From positions 1 through 16,334 of the forward strand of contig CAZKZC010000009.1 in NCBI GenBank assembly GCA_964557155.1: a DNA stretch of 16,334 nucleotides. The letters run 5' to 3'. Source of the DNA: JAHJSY01 sp964557155 (GTDB lineage Bacteria > Patescibacteriota > Minisyncoccia > Minisyncoccales > GWA2-38-27). Shown here one piece after another: positions 1-7,082 of the stretch. The first letter of the stretch is position 1; each line of letters begins with the position of its first letter. The notes beneath the pieces are model-generated. The model saw nothing but the letters and a program-made list of their open reading frames with translations, was not told where the DNA came from and did not search any database. The position numbers and the translations under genes were made by a program.

Positions 1-60
1 AAATTAAATGATTTAAGCGATACCCTTTTGGTTTGATTTTAGATGATTTAATACGATCAA

Positions 61-89
61 TTGACAATGTTTGAGGGGTATGCTATACT
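61..89 (+). promoter_or_regulatory. Sigma-70-type promoter of the first operon
   Basis: TTGACA (61-66), a 17-base spacer and TATACT (84-89) make a near-consensus promoter, placing the start of transcription near 96. That leaves a leader of about 87 bases before the first gene. The leader holds a small hairpin (GCCTT at 108-112 pairing with AAGGC at 118-122) and a repeated TAGCATT (144, 169). A weaker second promoter, TTGCAT (149-154), 18 bases, TTATAT (173-178), would start transcription almost at the ATG at 183 and give a leaderless message. Nothing else is visible in 1-182. Confidence 0.7.
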
Positions 90-182
90 TTACATAATAT
101 GCGAAAAGCCTTACGAAAAGGCATAGGCGAATAAATAATTTGTAGCATTTGCATATCATTCGTAAATTAGCATTATATCAAC

Positions 183-1112
183 ATGAATTATCAAAAAATA
201 TGTTCAGATTTATTAAAGGATTTACCTCAAAGAACAGTTAGTGTTATTGAGCGTCGTTTTGGTTTGAAAACTGGCGTGAGAGAAACCCTAGAAGCAATTG
301 GATCTAGCTATGAGATTACTAGAGAAAGAGTTCGTCAGATTGAAAACGAAGGATTTGCTAAGATAAAACCAAGAGTAAAAGAAGACCAAAGCATTGCTAA
401 GCATTTTCAAAAAGCTTTTGCTAGTTTTGGTGGTGTTAAGAAAGAGGAAGATTTAGTTAATGTAATTGGCAAAGATAAAAACCATGCTTTATTTCTATTA
501 ACTTGCTTAGATGGCTTTGAAAGAGTTCCGGAAGACAATAGTTTTTATACTTATTGGGCTGATAGCAAGAGCTCTGTAACTAAAGCCAAGAGTACTGTTA
601 AAGCAACCATCGCTAATTTAAACAAGCAAAAGAAGGTTCTTAAATTAGCTGATAGTTCATATATTGATATTTCTAAAAATATTCAAAAAAGTTCTGATAA
701 AAAATATGGCCTAAGCCACTGGATTGAAATTAATCCCAAAGGGATAAAAGACAAGGCCTACTTAGTTTTAAGAGACCAAGCTAAGCCGGTTCACTTTGCT
801 CAAGTTGCCATTATGATTGGTAATAACACTCATACAGCTACTGTTCATAACGAACTTATAAAAGATGACAGATTCGTTCTAGTTGGTAGAGGACTCTATG
901 CTTTAAAAGAATGGGGCTATACACCAGGTATTGTTAGAGATATTATTACTAAAACTATAAAAGATTCTAAAAGAGCATTATCTAAAGAAGAAATTTTAAC
1001 CAAAGTTTCCAAGCAACGTTTTGTTAAAGAGAATACAATTGCTCTTAATTTACAAAATAGAAATTATTTCTTGCGTAATTCTCAAGGAAAGTATACAATA
1101 AAGGAAGCATAA
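183..1112 (+). CDS. Sigma-70 region 4 / HARE-HTH DNA-binding protein
   Basis: A 309-residue putative transcription factor. Residues about 14-63 match sigma-70 region 4: LPQRT, then RETLEAIG, then the recognition helix around RERVRQIENE. There is no region 2, so it cannot act as a complete sigma factor. Residues about 187-247 resemble the HARE-HTH winged helix found in the RNA polymerase delta subunit (KAYLVLRDQAKPVHFAQVA, ending GRGLYALKEWGY). Residues about 250-309 look like a further winged-helix repeat. Proteins of this architecture are widespread in Patescibacteria genomes; the role is unproven, but binding promoter DNA or RNA polymerase is the natural reading. It is the first gene of the operon, 20 bases before the next. 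No Shine-Dalgarno is visible before the ATG. Confidence 0.75.
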   Translation: MNYQKICSDLLKDLPQRTVSVIERRFGLKTGVRETLEAIGSSYEITRERVRQIENEGFAKIKPRVKEDQSIAKHFQKAFASFGGVKKEEDLVNVIGKDKNHALFLLTCLDGFERVPEDNSFYTYWADSKSSVTKAKSTVKATIANLNKQKKVLKLADSSYIDISKNIQKSSDKKYGLSHWIEINPKGIKDKAYLVLRDQAKPVHFAQVAIMIGNNTHTATVHNELIKDDRFVLVGRGLYALKEWGYTPGIVRDIITKTIKDSKRALSKEEILTKVSKQRFVKENTIALNLQNRNYFLRNSQGKYTIKEA

Positions 1113-1132
1113 CAAGTTTTCTATTGTATTAA

Positions 1133-2455
1133 ATGTTTGATTCATTAAAAATATTAATGCCCACACTTGAAAAAGTTTGGGAAATTGTTAAAGTTTGGTG
1201 GTGGCTACCAATGCCTTTTATATTGTGGTCGCCTTTTTCTTTTCTTTGGAAATGGTGGAGAACAGAAAAGTTTCTTAAAGAAAACCCGAGCACTATTCTA
1301 GAAATTAAAATTCCTCAGGAGGTTTTAAAGCCAATTAGGGCGATGGAAGTTGTCTTGGATGGCTTATGGCAAATTCTTTACGATGCTCCAGATCGTTATT
1401 ATGAAAAATGGATTGAGGGAAAGGTTATTCTCTCATATTCTTTTGAAATAGTTTCTATCGGAGGAGAACCTCATTTCTATATCAAAATCCCCAAGTCCAA
1501 TAAAGATTCGGTTGAGGCAGTTATTTATGCTCAATATCCGACAGCTGAGATTTCAATCGTTGAGGATTATGTTAAGCGTATTCCTAGTGATATTCCTAAT
1601 AAAGATTGGGATCTTTGGGGTACGGATTATAAACCATTGAAACCCAGTCCTTATCCAATTAAAACCTATTTAGAGTTTGAATCAGAGAGAGAGGCCTTAG
1701 AAGAAAAAAGAATTGATCCCATAGCGACCTTACTTGAATCTATGGCTAAAATAGAAAAAGGCGAAGAGCTTTGGGTCCAAATAACCGCTAGTCCAGTTAC
1801 TAATCAGGAAGTTCCGTGGGTAACAGAGGGAGAAAAAATAAGAGATGAGCTTTCTAAAAGAACAGAGAAGAAACCACCTTATAAATCAATACTTTTAGAG
1901 GCGGCCGACCTTCTTGTCGCCGGAAATCCTCCTGGAGGAGCTATTAAAGAAGAAAAAAAAGAACTTCTTCCTCCTGAAATGAAACTAACAATGGGAGAAA
2001 GAGATATTGTTAACGCTATAGAGAGGAAAATGGCTAAAAGAGGTTTTAATACAAACATTAGATTTATTTATCTTGGTAAAAAAGATGTTTTCTTTAAGCC
2101 AAAGCTTCGTCTTGCCTTATCATATTTTTCTAATTTCGCTACCCAAAATCTTAATATGCTTGTTCCTTATGGTCAGCCGTTCATAACAAAGATTGCTAAA
2201 AAACTATTTTTCTTTAGAAATGTTTTTTATGAGAGAAAACTATACTCAAGAAAAAGAAAAATGTTTAGTAATTATGCCAAAAGGAATCATCCTTTATTTC
2301 CAGGGAGTAGAAAATTTCCATCTAGCTTTGTTTTAAATGTAGAAGAATTAGCCAGCATATTTCATTTTCCGGGAAAAAGTTCTGCTCCAGCCCCATTTAT
2401 TAAAAGAATTGAAACTAAAAAAGGTGAGGCCCCTACGGGTCTGCCGACAGAATGA
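1133..2455 (+). CDS. Conserved membrane-anchored protein paired with the TraG-like ATPase
   Basis: A 440-residue protein of unknown function. The N-terminus (residues about 15-45) is hydrophobic and very rich in tryptophan, and is probably one or two membrane segments; the rest looks soluble and is probably cytoplasmic. There is no signal peptide cleavage site. In CPR genomes a protein of this type commonly lies just upstream of a TraG/VirD4-like ATPase, and here the two genes overlap as ATGA (stop TGA 2453-2455, start ATG 2452), which points to coupled translation. I infer that it anchors or partners the ATPase at the membrane, perhaps in DNA or protein transfer. I recognise no catalytic motif. 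Confidence 0.6.
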   Translation: MFDSLKILMPTLEKVWEIVKVWWWLPMPFILWSPFSFLWKWWRTEKFLKENPSTILEIKIPQEVLKPIRAMEVVLDGLWQILYDAPDRYYEKWIEGKVILSYSFEIVSIGGEPHFYIKIPKSNKDSVEAVIYAQYPTAEISIVEDYVKRIPSDIPNKDWDLWGTDYKPLKPSPYPIKTYLEFESEREALEEKRIDPIATLLESMAKIEKGEELWVQITASPVTNQEVPWVTEGEKIRDELSKRTEKKPPYKSILLEAADLLVAGNPPGGAIKEEKKELLPPEMKLTMGERDIVNAIERKMAKRGFNTNIRFIYLGKKDVFFKPKLRLALSYFSNFATQNLNMLVPYGQPFITKIAKKLFFFRNVFYERKLYSRKRKMFSNYAKRNHPLFPGSRKFPSSFVLNVEELASIFHFPGKSSAPAPFIKRIETKKGEAPTGLPTE

Positions 2456-4023
2456 TGAGTGAAATTAATTTCTTTGCACAAACTAATTTTAGAAATACCG
2501 AAAAAAAGTTTGGTATAAAAATTGACGACCGTCGTCGTCATGTTTATGTTATTGGTAAAACTGGTATGGGGAAAACAGCCATGTTACAGAATATGGCCAT
2601 TCAGGATATTCAAAACGGTAATGGTATTGGCTTTGTTGATCCTCATGGTGAAGCGGCCGAAGAATTACTTAAGTATGTGCCTTCAAACAGGATTAATGAT
2701 GTTGTTTATATCAACCCTGGCGATCTAGATTTTCCGATTGCTTTTAATGTTATGGAGAATGTTGGCTTAGCTTATCGTCATTTAGTTGCTGGTGGGTTAA
2801 TGGGTGCTTTTAAGAAAATTTGGCCAGATGTTTGGTCAGGAAGAATGGAATATATTTTAAATAATACTATTTTAGCTCTTTTAGAATATCCTGGTTCTAC
2901 CTTGCTTGGAATAAATAGAATGCTTTCTGACCCCGACTTTCGTAAAAAGGTGGTTGAAAAAGTTACTGACCCGATTGTTAAATCATTCTGGGTTAATGAG
3001 TTTGCTCGTTATGCTCAAAAATATGAAACTGAAGCAACAGCTGCTATTCAAAATAAAGTTGGTCAGTTCATATCAGCTCCTCTTATTAGGAATATTATTG
3101 GACAAGTGAAATCAACTATTAATATGAGAGAAATAATGGATGATAAGAAGATTTTAATAATGAATTTATCTAAAGGACGCATTGGAGAAGATAACTCTCG
3201 TCTTTTAGGAGCTTTGCTTATTACTAAGCTTCAATTAGCAGCCATGTCTAGGGTTGATATTCCCGAAGCTGAAAGAAAGGATTTCTTTCTTTATGTTGAT
3301 GAATTCCAAAACTTTGCCACCGAATCATTTGCTAACATTCTTTCTGAAGCTAGAAAATATAGGTTGGCTTTGATTTTAGCTCATCAATATATAACTCAAA
3401 TGGATGAAACGGTTAGAGACGCTGTTTTTGGTAATGTCGGAACCTTGATATCATTCAGAATAGGTGCTGAAGATGCTGAATTTATAGAAAAAGAGTTTTC
3501 TCCTGAATTCTATGCTACCGATATTGTTAATTTAGCTAAGTATAATATTTATTTGAAATTAATGATTGATGGTTTGGCTGGTCGGCCTTTTTCGGCAACA
3601 ACCTTGCCACCATTTGAAGCAGAAAAGATCTCTAATGTTGATAAAATTATTAATGAATCTCGTGAAAGATATGCTAATTCTCGTCAAAAAGTTGATCAAG
3701 ATATAATTGAATGGGCTGGACTTGAAAATATAATGGAAACATCTATGCCGATAAAGAAAGCTGAGCAGGTTTTGTATGACGCAATTTGTGCTTCTTGTGG
3801 CAAATCAACAAAAGTTGTTTTTGAACCAGATGGAAAAAGACCTATTTATTGTAAGAATTGTTTGAAGAAAACAAAGAAGCCCGCTCCACAAGGGATTTCT
3901 CTAGAAAAGGCATTTGATCAAGAAGCAGTTTCTTTTAGTAGGAAAAAAGAGAGAAAAAAAGTTGATTTATCAGAATTAAGAGAAAGCTTGAGTGAAGCAA
4001 TGAAAGAAGATGAAAACAGTTAA
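2452..4023 (+). CDS. TraG/VirD4-like P-loop ATPase with C-terminal zinc ribbon
   Basis: A 523-residue ATPase of the type IV coupling protein / HerA-FtsK superfamily. Walker A is GKTGMGKT (residues 35-42). FVDPHGE follows near 61. Walker B is LYVDEFQ (280-286), typical of TraG/TraD proteins, and AHQY (310-313) fits the sensor motif. There is no membrane segment; the upstream protein may supply one. The C-terminus carries CASC (446-449) and CKNC (467-470), a zinc ribbon, followed by a lysine-rich tail. The likely role is pumping DNA or protein at the membrane, possibly for conjugation-like transfer or uptake; no relaxase or other type IV secretion gene is in view. ATG codons at 2452 and 2455 are both possible starts. 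The 3' end overlaps pgk by 14 bases. Confidence 0.8.
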   Translation: MMSEINFFAQTNFRNTEKKFGIKIDDRRRHVYVIGKTGMGKTAMLQNMAIQDIQNGNGIGFVDPHGEAAEELLKYVPSNRINDVVYINPGDLDFPIAFNVMENVGLAYRHLVAGGLMGAFKKIWPDVWSGRMEYILNNTILALLEYPGSTLLGINRMLSDPDFRKKVVEKVTDPIVKSFWVNEFARYAQKYETEATAAIQNKVGQFISAPLIRNIIGQVKSTINMREIMDDKKILIMNLSKGRIGEDNSRLLGALLITKLQLAAMSRVDIPEAERKDFFLYVDEFQNFATESFANILSEARKYRLALILAHQYITQMDETVRDAVFGNVGTLISFRIGAEDAEFIEKEFSPEFYATDIVNLAKYNIYLKLMIDGLAGRPFSATTLPPFEAEKISNVDKIINESRERYANSRQKVDQDIIEWAGLENIMETSMPIKKAEQVLYDAICASCGKSTKVVFEPDGKRPIYCKNCLKKTKKPAPQGISLEKAFDQEAVSFSRKKERKKVDLSELRESLSEAMKEDENS

Positions 4024-4951
4024 AGACTTTGATGTAAAAAATAAGAGAGTATTATTGAGGGTTGATTTTAATGTGCCCTTGGATGATAGGGGCGAAGTTC
4101 AAGACGATTTCAGAATCAAACAAACTATTCCTACCATAACTTACCTCCAAAACAAAGGAGCTATTCTTGTTTTGGCAACTCATAGATCTGATGACAGAAG
4201 TTTAGCTTCTATCTGGAAAAGATTAGGCGAGTATATAGATACTACAAATATAGAGTTTTTGGATAACTTGAGATTAAATGAAGGAGAAGAAGTTAACAGT
4301 CAATCTTTTTCAAAAGAGCTTGCTTCTTTAGCCGATATCTATATCAATGATGCTTTTGGTGTTTGTCATAGAAAACACGCTTCAATTGTTGGAATAACTA
4401 AATACCTACCATCAGGAGCCGGGCTTTTATTAGAAAAAGAGATGAAAGTTCTTTCCATGATTTTAAAAAACCCAAAATATCCGCTAACGGCAATAATCGG
4501 TGGAGCTAAAATTCAAAGCAAGGCCAAAGTAATTAAAAATTTCCTAAAAATAGCTGACAATGTTCTTATCGGAGGGAAAATTGGTTTTGATTTAAAAGAA
4601 AAATCTGCTAAACTATATATTCCCGTTGATTATAACAATAAGCTAGATATCGGGCCAAAAACAATAAAGATATTTCAAGAAATAATTAAAAAAAGTAAGA
4701 TGATTGTTTGGGCTGGTCCTATGGGTAAATTTGAAGATTCATTATATGAGAAAGGAACCAAGAAAATCGCAAAAGAAATTGCTAATAGCAAGGCGTTTAA
4801 AGTTGCTGGAGGGGGGGACACTATTAATGCTTTAAGGAAATATAGGTTAAGAGATAAATTTGATCATGTATCAACTGGTGGCGGAGCAATGCTAGCATTT
4901 TTAGCAGAAGAAAAACTCCCCGGATTAGTTGCATTAGAAAAATGGAGATAA
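4010..4951 (+). CDS. pgk: Compact phosphoglycerate kinase
   Basis: Transfers phosphate from 1,3-bisphosphoglycerate to ADP in lower glycolysis. At 313 residues it is far shorter than the usual 390-400, yet both lobes are present. Substrate-binding residues are kept: RVDFN (17-21), Arg35 in FRIK, Arg88 in LDNLR, Arg111 in HRKHAS, Lys157 and Lys161. The nucleotide side has GPKTIK, WAGPMG (234-239, usually WNGPVG), GGGDT (277-281) and STGGGA. Shortened or altered parts are the HxGRP segment (here THRSDDRS, 57-64), the GGGxAxTF motif (here GGKIGF) and the helices and loops of the C-lobe. The reading frame is open throughout, so this is compaction rather than decay. It overlaps the genes on both sides. 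Confidence 0.9.
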   Translation: MKTVKDFDVKNKRVLLRVDFNVPLDDRGEVQDDFRIKQTIPTITYLQNKGAILVLATHRSDDRSLASIWKRLGEYIDTTNIEFLDNLRLNEGEEVNSQSFSKELASLADIYINDAFGVCHRKHASIVGITKYLPSGAGLLLEKEMKVLSMILKNPKYPLTAIIGGAKIQSKAKVIKNFLKIADNVLIGGKIGFDLKEKSAKLYIPVDYNNKLDIGPKTIKIFQEIIKKSKMIVWAGPMGKFEDSLYEKGTKKIAKEIANSKAFKVAGGGDTINALRKYRLRDKFDHVSTGGGAMLAFLAEEKLPGLVALEKWR

Positions 4952-6087
4952 AGAATTTGAAAAAAGTCGCCACTAGAATTAGAAAGGCGATAAAGAATAA
5001 AGAAAGAATAATTATCTATGGTGATTCTGACATGGATGGTGTTTGTTCGGTTATTATTTTAAAAGAATGTATTAAAAATTTAGGGGGAGATATTACTGAG
5101 ATTTACTTTCCTGACAGAGAGATAGAGGGTTACGGAATAAACAAGATTGCTTTAAATAATTTAAGGAGTCATGCTCCTGCATTATTGATTGCTCTAGATT
5201 TGGGCATCGGGAACTTTAAAGAAGTGGATATTGCTAATAAAATGGGCTTCAGTGTTATAATTGTTGATCATCATGAAATACCAGATAAGGTTCCTAATGC
5301 TGATATTATAGTTGATCCAAAGCAAGAAGGAGACAAATACCCGTTTAAGCTGTTTGCTAATGTCGGTCTTGTTTATAGATTATCAATCGTTCTATTAAAA
5401 GATAAAATGACCGATAGTTTAAGAAAGGATTTCTTAGAATTGGCAGCCATGGCAACAATCGCTGATATGATGCCACAAACTGATGATAACGAAGAAATTA
5501 TATTGGAAGGGCTTAGTTCTTTGAGGAATAGTTGGCGACCGGGGATTCAAGCTCTTTTGGAGCTAGAGTTTATTAATTCTTTATCTTTGATGTATCAGGT
5601 TAATAAAATGAATTCTCTTATGAATCTTAGAGATATCGGTGAGAAAACACCAACCGCTTTTCGTCTATTAACCATTTCTAATATAGAAGACGCTGGAAGA
5701 ATGGTTGAGAAATTACTAGAGAAAAGTATTGAAAAAAAGAGAAAGATAAAAGACATATTGGAACAAGTTGAAGCAAGAATTTCATTTAAAAAAGATAGTA
5801 TCATCTTTGAAGGAGATTCTTCTTGGGAACTAGTTCTTCTTGGTATAGTTTGTTCCATTACGACTCAAAAACATAATAAGCCAGTTTTTCTTTACCGTAA
5901 AGACAAAGAAGATAGTCAGGGAAGCATCAGGGCACCTAAGGATCACAATGTTGTAGAAGCCATGAAAACATGCTCTAAGTATTTTATGACATATGGAGGG
6001 CATCCTACAGCAGCTGGTTTTAGAGCTAAGAATAAGAATCTAGACAAGGCCAAGGAGTGTTTAATAGAATATTATTATAATAAATAA
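4942..6087 (+). CDS. RecJ-like DHH-family phosphoesterase
   Basis: A 381-residue DHH/DHHA1 protein, related to single-strand 5'-3' exonuclease RecJ but lacking the extra C-terminal domain of the 550-plus-residue bacterial form. Metal-binding motifs are visible: GDSDMDG (27-33, motif I), ALDLG with Asp86 (motif II), VDHHE (108-112, motif III) and ATIADMMP with Asp175 (motif IV). The DHHA1 substrate-binding motif GGHPTAAGF is at 352-360. It probably acts on DNA ends or short oligonucleotides; an oligoribonuclease-like (Nrn) role cannot be excluded by eye. It starts inside the end of pgk (10-base overlap) and ends 3 bases before the RNase HI gene, a pairing that suggests nucleic-acid turnover. 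Confidence 0.8.
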   Translation: MEIKNLKKVATRIRKAIKNKERIIIYGDSDMDGVCSVIILKECIKNLGGDITEIYFPDREIEGYGINKIALNNLRSHAPALLIALDLGIGNFKEVDIANKMGFSVIIVDHHEIPDKVPNADIIVDPKQEGDKYPFKLFANVGLVYRLSIVLLKDKMTDSLRKDFLELAAMATIADMMPQTDDNEEIILEGLSSLRNSWRPGIQALLELEFINSLSLMYQVNKMNSLMNLRDIGEKTPTAFRLLTISNIEDAGRMVEKLLEKSIEKKRKIKDILEQVEARISFKKDSIIFEGDSSWELVLLGIVCSITTQKHNKPVFLYRKDKEDSQGSIRAPKDHNVVEAMKTCSKYFMTYGGHPTAAGFRAKNKNLDKAKECLIEYYYNK

Positions 6088-6090
6088 AAA

Positions 6091-6534
6091 ATGAAGAAGA
6101 TAACTATATATACAGATGGTGGATCAAGAGGAAACCCAGGTCCATCGGCAATAGGGGTAGTTTATGTTAATGAAAAAAATCAGACCATTAAAGAATGTTC
6201 TGAATATTTAGGAGATAAGTTAACTAACAATGAAGCAGAATATATGGCTGTCATTTTTGCTTTAAAAAAGTTTAAAGCTTTGTTTGGAAAAGAAATGGCT
6301 AAAAAATCAGAGGTTGAAGTAAAATCCGACTCAGAGTTAATGGTTAAACAGCTTAATGGAGAATACAAAATAATAAACGGAAACATTCAACCATTATTTC
6401 TAGATATCTGGAATCTTAAAACAGATTTCTTAAAAGTAAAATTCAAGCAAATTCCTCGCGAAAAAAACAAAGATGCTGATCGTCTTGCTAATACAGCCCT
6501 AGATGCCAAATCCAAAACCCAGAAATTGATATAA
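6091..6534 (+). CDS. rnhA: Ribonuclease HI
   Basis: Cleaves the RNA strand of RNA-DNA hybrids (R-loops, primers). The 147-residue protein has the RNase H fold with the four acidic residues: Asp9 in YTDGGSRGNPG, Glu48 in NNEAEYMA, Asp80 in SDSELMV and Asp130 in KNKDADRLAN. The ending resembles the short RNase HI forms found in archaea and some bacteria, without the histidine loop of the E. coli enzyme. It is the last gene of the operon; the stop runs directly into the terminator hairpin at 6538-6570. Confidence 0.88.
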   Translation: MKKITIYTDGGSRGNPGPSAIGVVYVNEKNQTIKECSEYLGDKLTNNEAEYMAVIFALKKFKALFGKEMAKKSEVEVKSDSELMVKQLNGEYKIINGNIQPLFLDIWNLKTDFLKVKFKQIPREKNKDADRLANTALDAKSKTQKLI

Positions 6535-6537
6535 AAA

Positions 6538-6570
6538 AAGCCCAAGCAAGACAGCGTCTTGAATGGACTT
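6538..6570 (-). terminator. Intrinsic terminator, mainly for the minus-strand ORF
   Basis: CAAGAC (6547-6552) and GTCTTG (6556-6561) pair around a 3-base loop. The stem continues after a 2x2 internal loop to about 15 positions, including a G-U pair. On the minus strand a run of seven T follows (6539-6533), so it is a good terminator for the ORF at 6595-6861. Read on the plus strand it is followed only by TTTGTTG, and would be a weaker end for the rnhA operon. Confidence 0.7.
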
Positions 6571-6594
6571 TGTTGTAAATAGTCTTGAATTGTG

Positions 6595-6861
6595 TTAGGT
6601 TCTGTTCTCTTTCGCCTTTGTTTGCAAGTAATATTCGCTTTGTTGATCTCTTTCGGATTTTTCAGGAACATTCATAGAATCAGATCCAGAAATTGCCCTA
6701 GATAATATTGCAATAGCTTCACTTGTTCCTAAAGCTCCGTGCATTGCACCGACACAAAGGAAAGATTCAGCAATCTCATAAGCTTTTGAACGATGCTCTG
6801 GCGGTAATTTTTCAACCTACCTATTAAAGCTTGCTATTAAAGGAACATTCTCAATATTCAT
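6595..6861 (-). pseudogene. Small ORF with one in-frame TAG (88 codons before the stop)
   Basis: On the minus strand a frame opens at ATG 6861-6859 and ends at TAA 6597-6595. It is interrupted once, at codon 15, by TAG (6819-6817). The frame is the same before and after, so one base change (for example CAG to TAG) would restore an 87-residue-plus protein. The unit has everything else a gene needs: AAAGGAG 5 bases before the ATG, a TTGACT/TAATAT promoter and a terminator. The part after the stop reads VEKLPPEHRSKAYEIAES, then a hydrophobic stretch with GAMHGALGTSEAIAILSRAI, then a polar tail ending KENRT. I do not recognise the family. It may be a recent pseudogene, a sequencing error, or read through. 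The first ATG after the TAG would leave only about 50 residues. Confidence 0.6.
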
Positions 6862-6866
6862 ACTTT

Positions 6867-6873
6867 CTCCTTT
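6867..6873 (-). promoter_or_regulatory. Strong Shine-Dalgarno of the interrupted ORF
   Basis: AAAGGAG on the minus strand, 5 bases upstream of the ATG at 6861. It is the clearest ribosome binding site I noticed in the window; most other genes here start by overlap or with little leader. It fixes the start of the interrupted ORF. Confidence 0.75.
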
Positions 6874-6917
6874 CAATCTATATTTACTTGTTAATTTGCT
6901 GTTTCAAACTATTTCCA

Positions 6918-6946
6918 ATATTATCATAAATATTTATATAAGTCAA
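6918..6946 (-). promoter_or_regulatory. Promoter of the interrupted small ORF
   Basis: TTGACT (6946-6941), a 17-base spacer and TAATAT (6923-6918) on the minus strand. Transcription would start near 6911, giving a leader of about 50 bases before the ATG at 6861. Confidence 0.7.
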
Positions 6947-6958
6947 TATTTTTTAACC

Positions 6959-6985
6959 AAAAAACCGCTAGCAAATAGCGGTTTT
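6959..6985 (-). terminator. Intrinsic terminator of the small RNA
   Basis: A perfect 10-bp stem, AAAACCGCTA (6961-6970 on the plus strand) and TAGCGGTTTT (6976-6985), with a 5-base loop. On the minus strand it is followed by a T run (6964-6959). A short upstream GGUUUU (minus strand) can pair with the AAAACC arm and compete weakly with it. Confidence 0.85.
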
Positions 6986-7024
6986 GGAAAACCTAGTCTG
7001 GTACAAGACTTTGGCCTATCATCC
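6959..7024 (-). ncRNA. Small RNA candidate, about 66 nt, antisense to the tRNA-like RNA
   Basis: A compact transcription unit with no plausible ORF. The promoter at 7058-7031 predicts a start at about 7024 (G). The RNA would begin GGAUGAUAGGCCAAAG, then form a hairpin AGUCU-UGUACC-AGACU, then the terminator hairpin. The first 16 bases (7024-7009) are complementary to 7135-7120 of the tRNA-like RNA transcribed from the same strand just upstream, with a single G-U pair; the match covers the 8-base loop of that RNA's central hairpin and one side of its stem. This is the pattern of an antisense RNA that reads a loop. If transcription runs on from the tRNA-like gene, the same pairing could act in cis as a structural switch. 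No known family recognised. Confidence 0.6.
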
Positions 7025-7030
7025 ACTTAC

Positions 7031-7058
7031 ATTATAGCAAATCAGGAGATATTGTCAA
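7031..7058 (-). promoter_or_regulatory. Consensus promoter of the small RNA
   Basis: TTGACA (7058-7053), 16 bases and TATAAT (7036-7031) on the minus strand: both hexamers match the sigma-70 consensus fully. The predicted start is 7024, the first base of the segment complementary to the tRNA-like RNA. Confidence 0.85.
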
Positions 7059-7066
7059 GTATCTTC

Positions 7067-7075
7067 TGTGGATAA
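7067..7075 (-). promoter_or_regulatory. DnaA-box-like TTATCCACA upstream of the small RNA promoter
   Basis: TTATCCACA on the minus strand is a perfect match to the E. coli DnaA box. It ends 8 bases before the -35 hexamer. A near copy, TTTTCCACA, followed like this one by GA, sits at the corresponding place before the second small RNA promoter (9219-9211). A shared activator or repressor site is possible; a lone 9-mer is not evidence of an origin. Confidence 0.4.
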
Positions 7076-7082
7076 ACGAAAG

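Noticed and set aside
6387..6671. Minus-strand open frame of 94 codons
   Set aside because: It runs through the terminator at 6538-6570 and is antisense to rnhA; the neighbouring frame with promoter, Shine-Dalgarno and terminator is the real unit.
7067..7075. Replication origin, because of the perfect DnaA box
   Set aside because: Only one perfect box and one near match 2 kb away; no cluster, no dnaA or dnaN.
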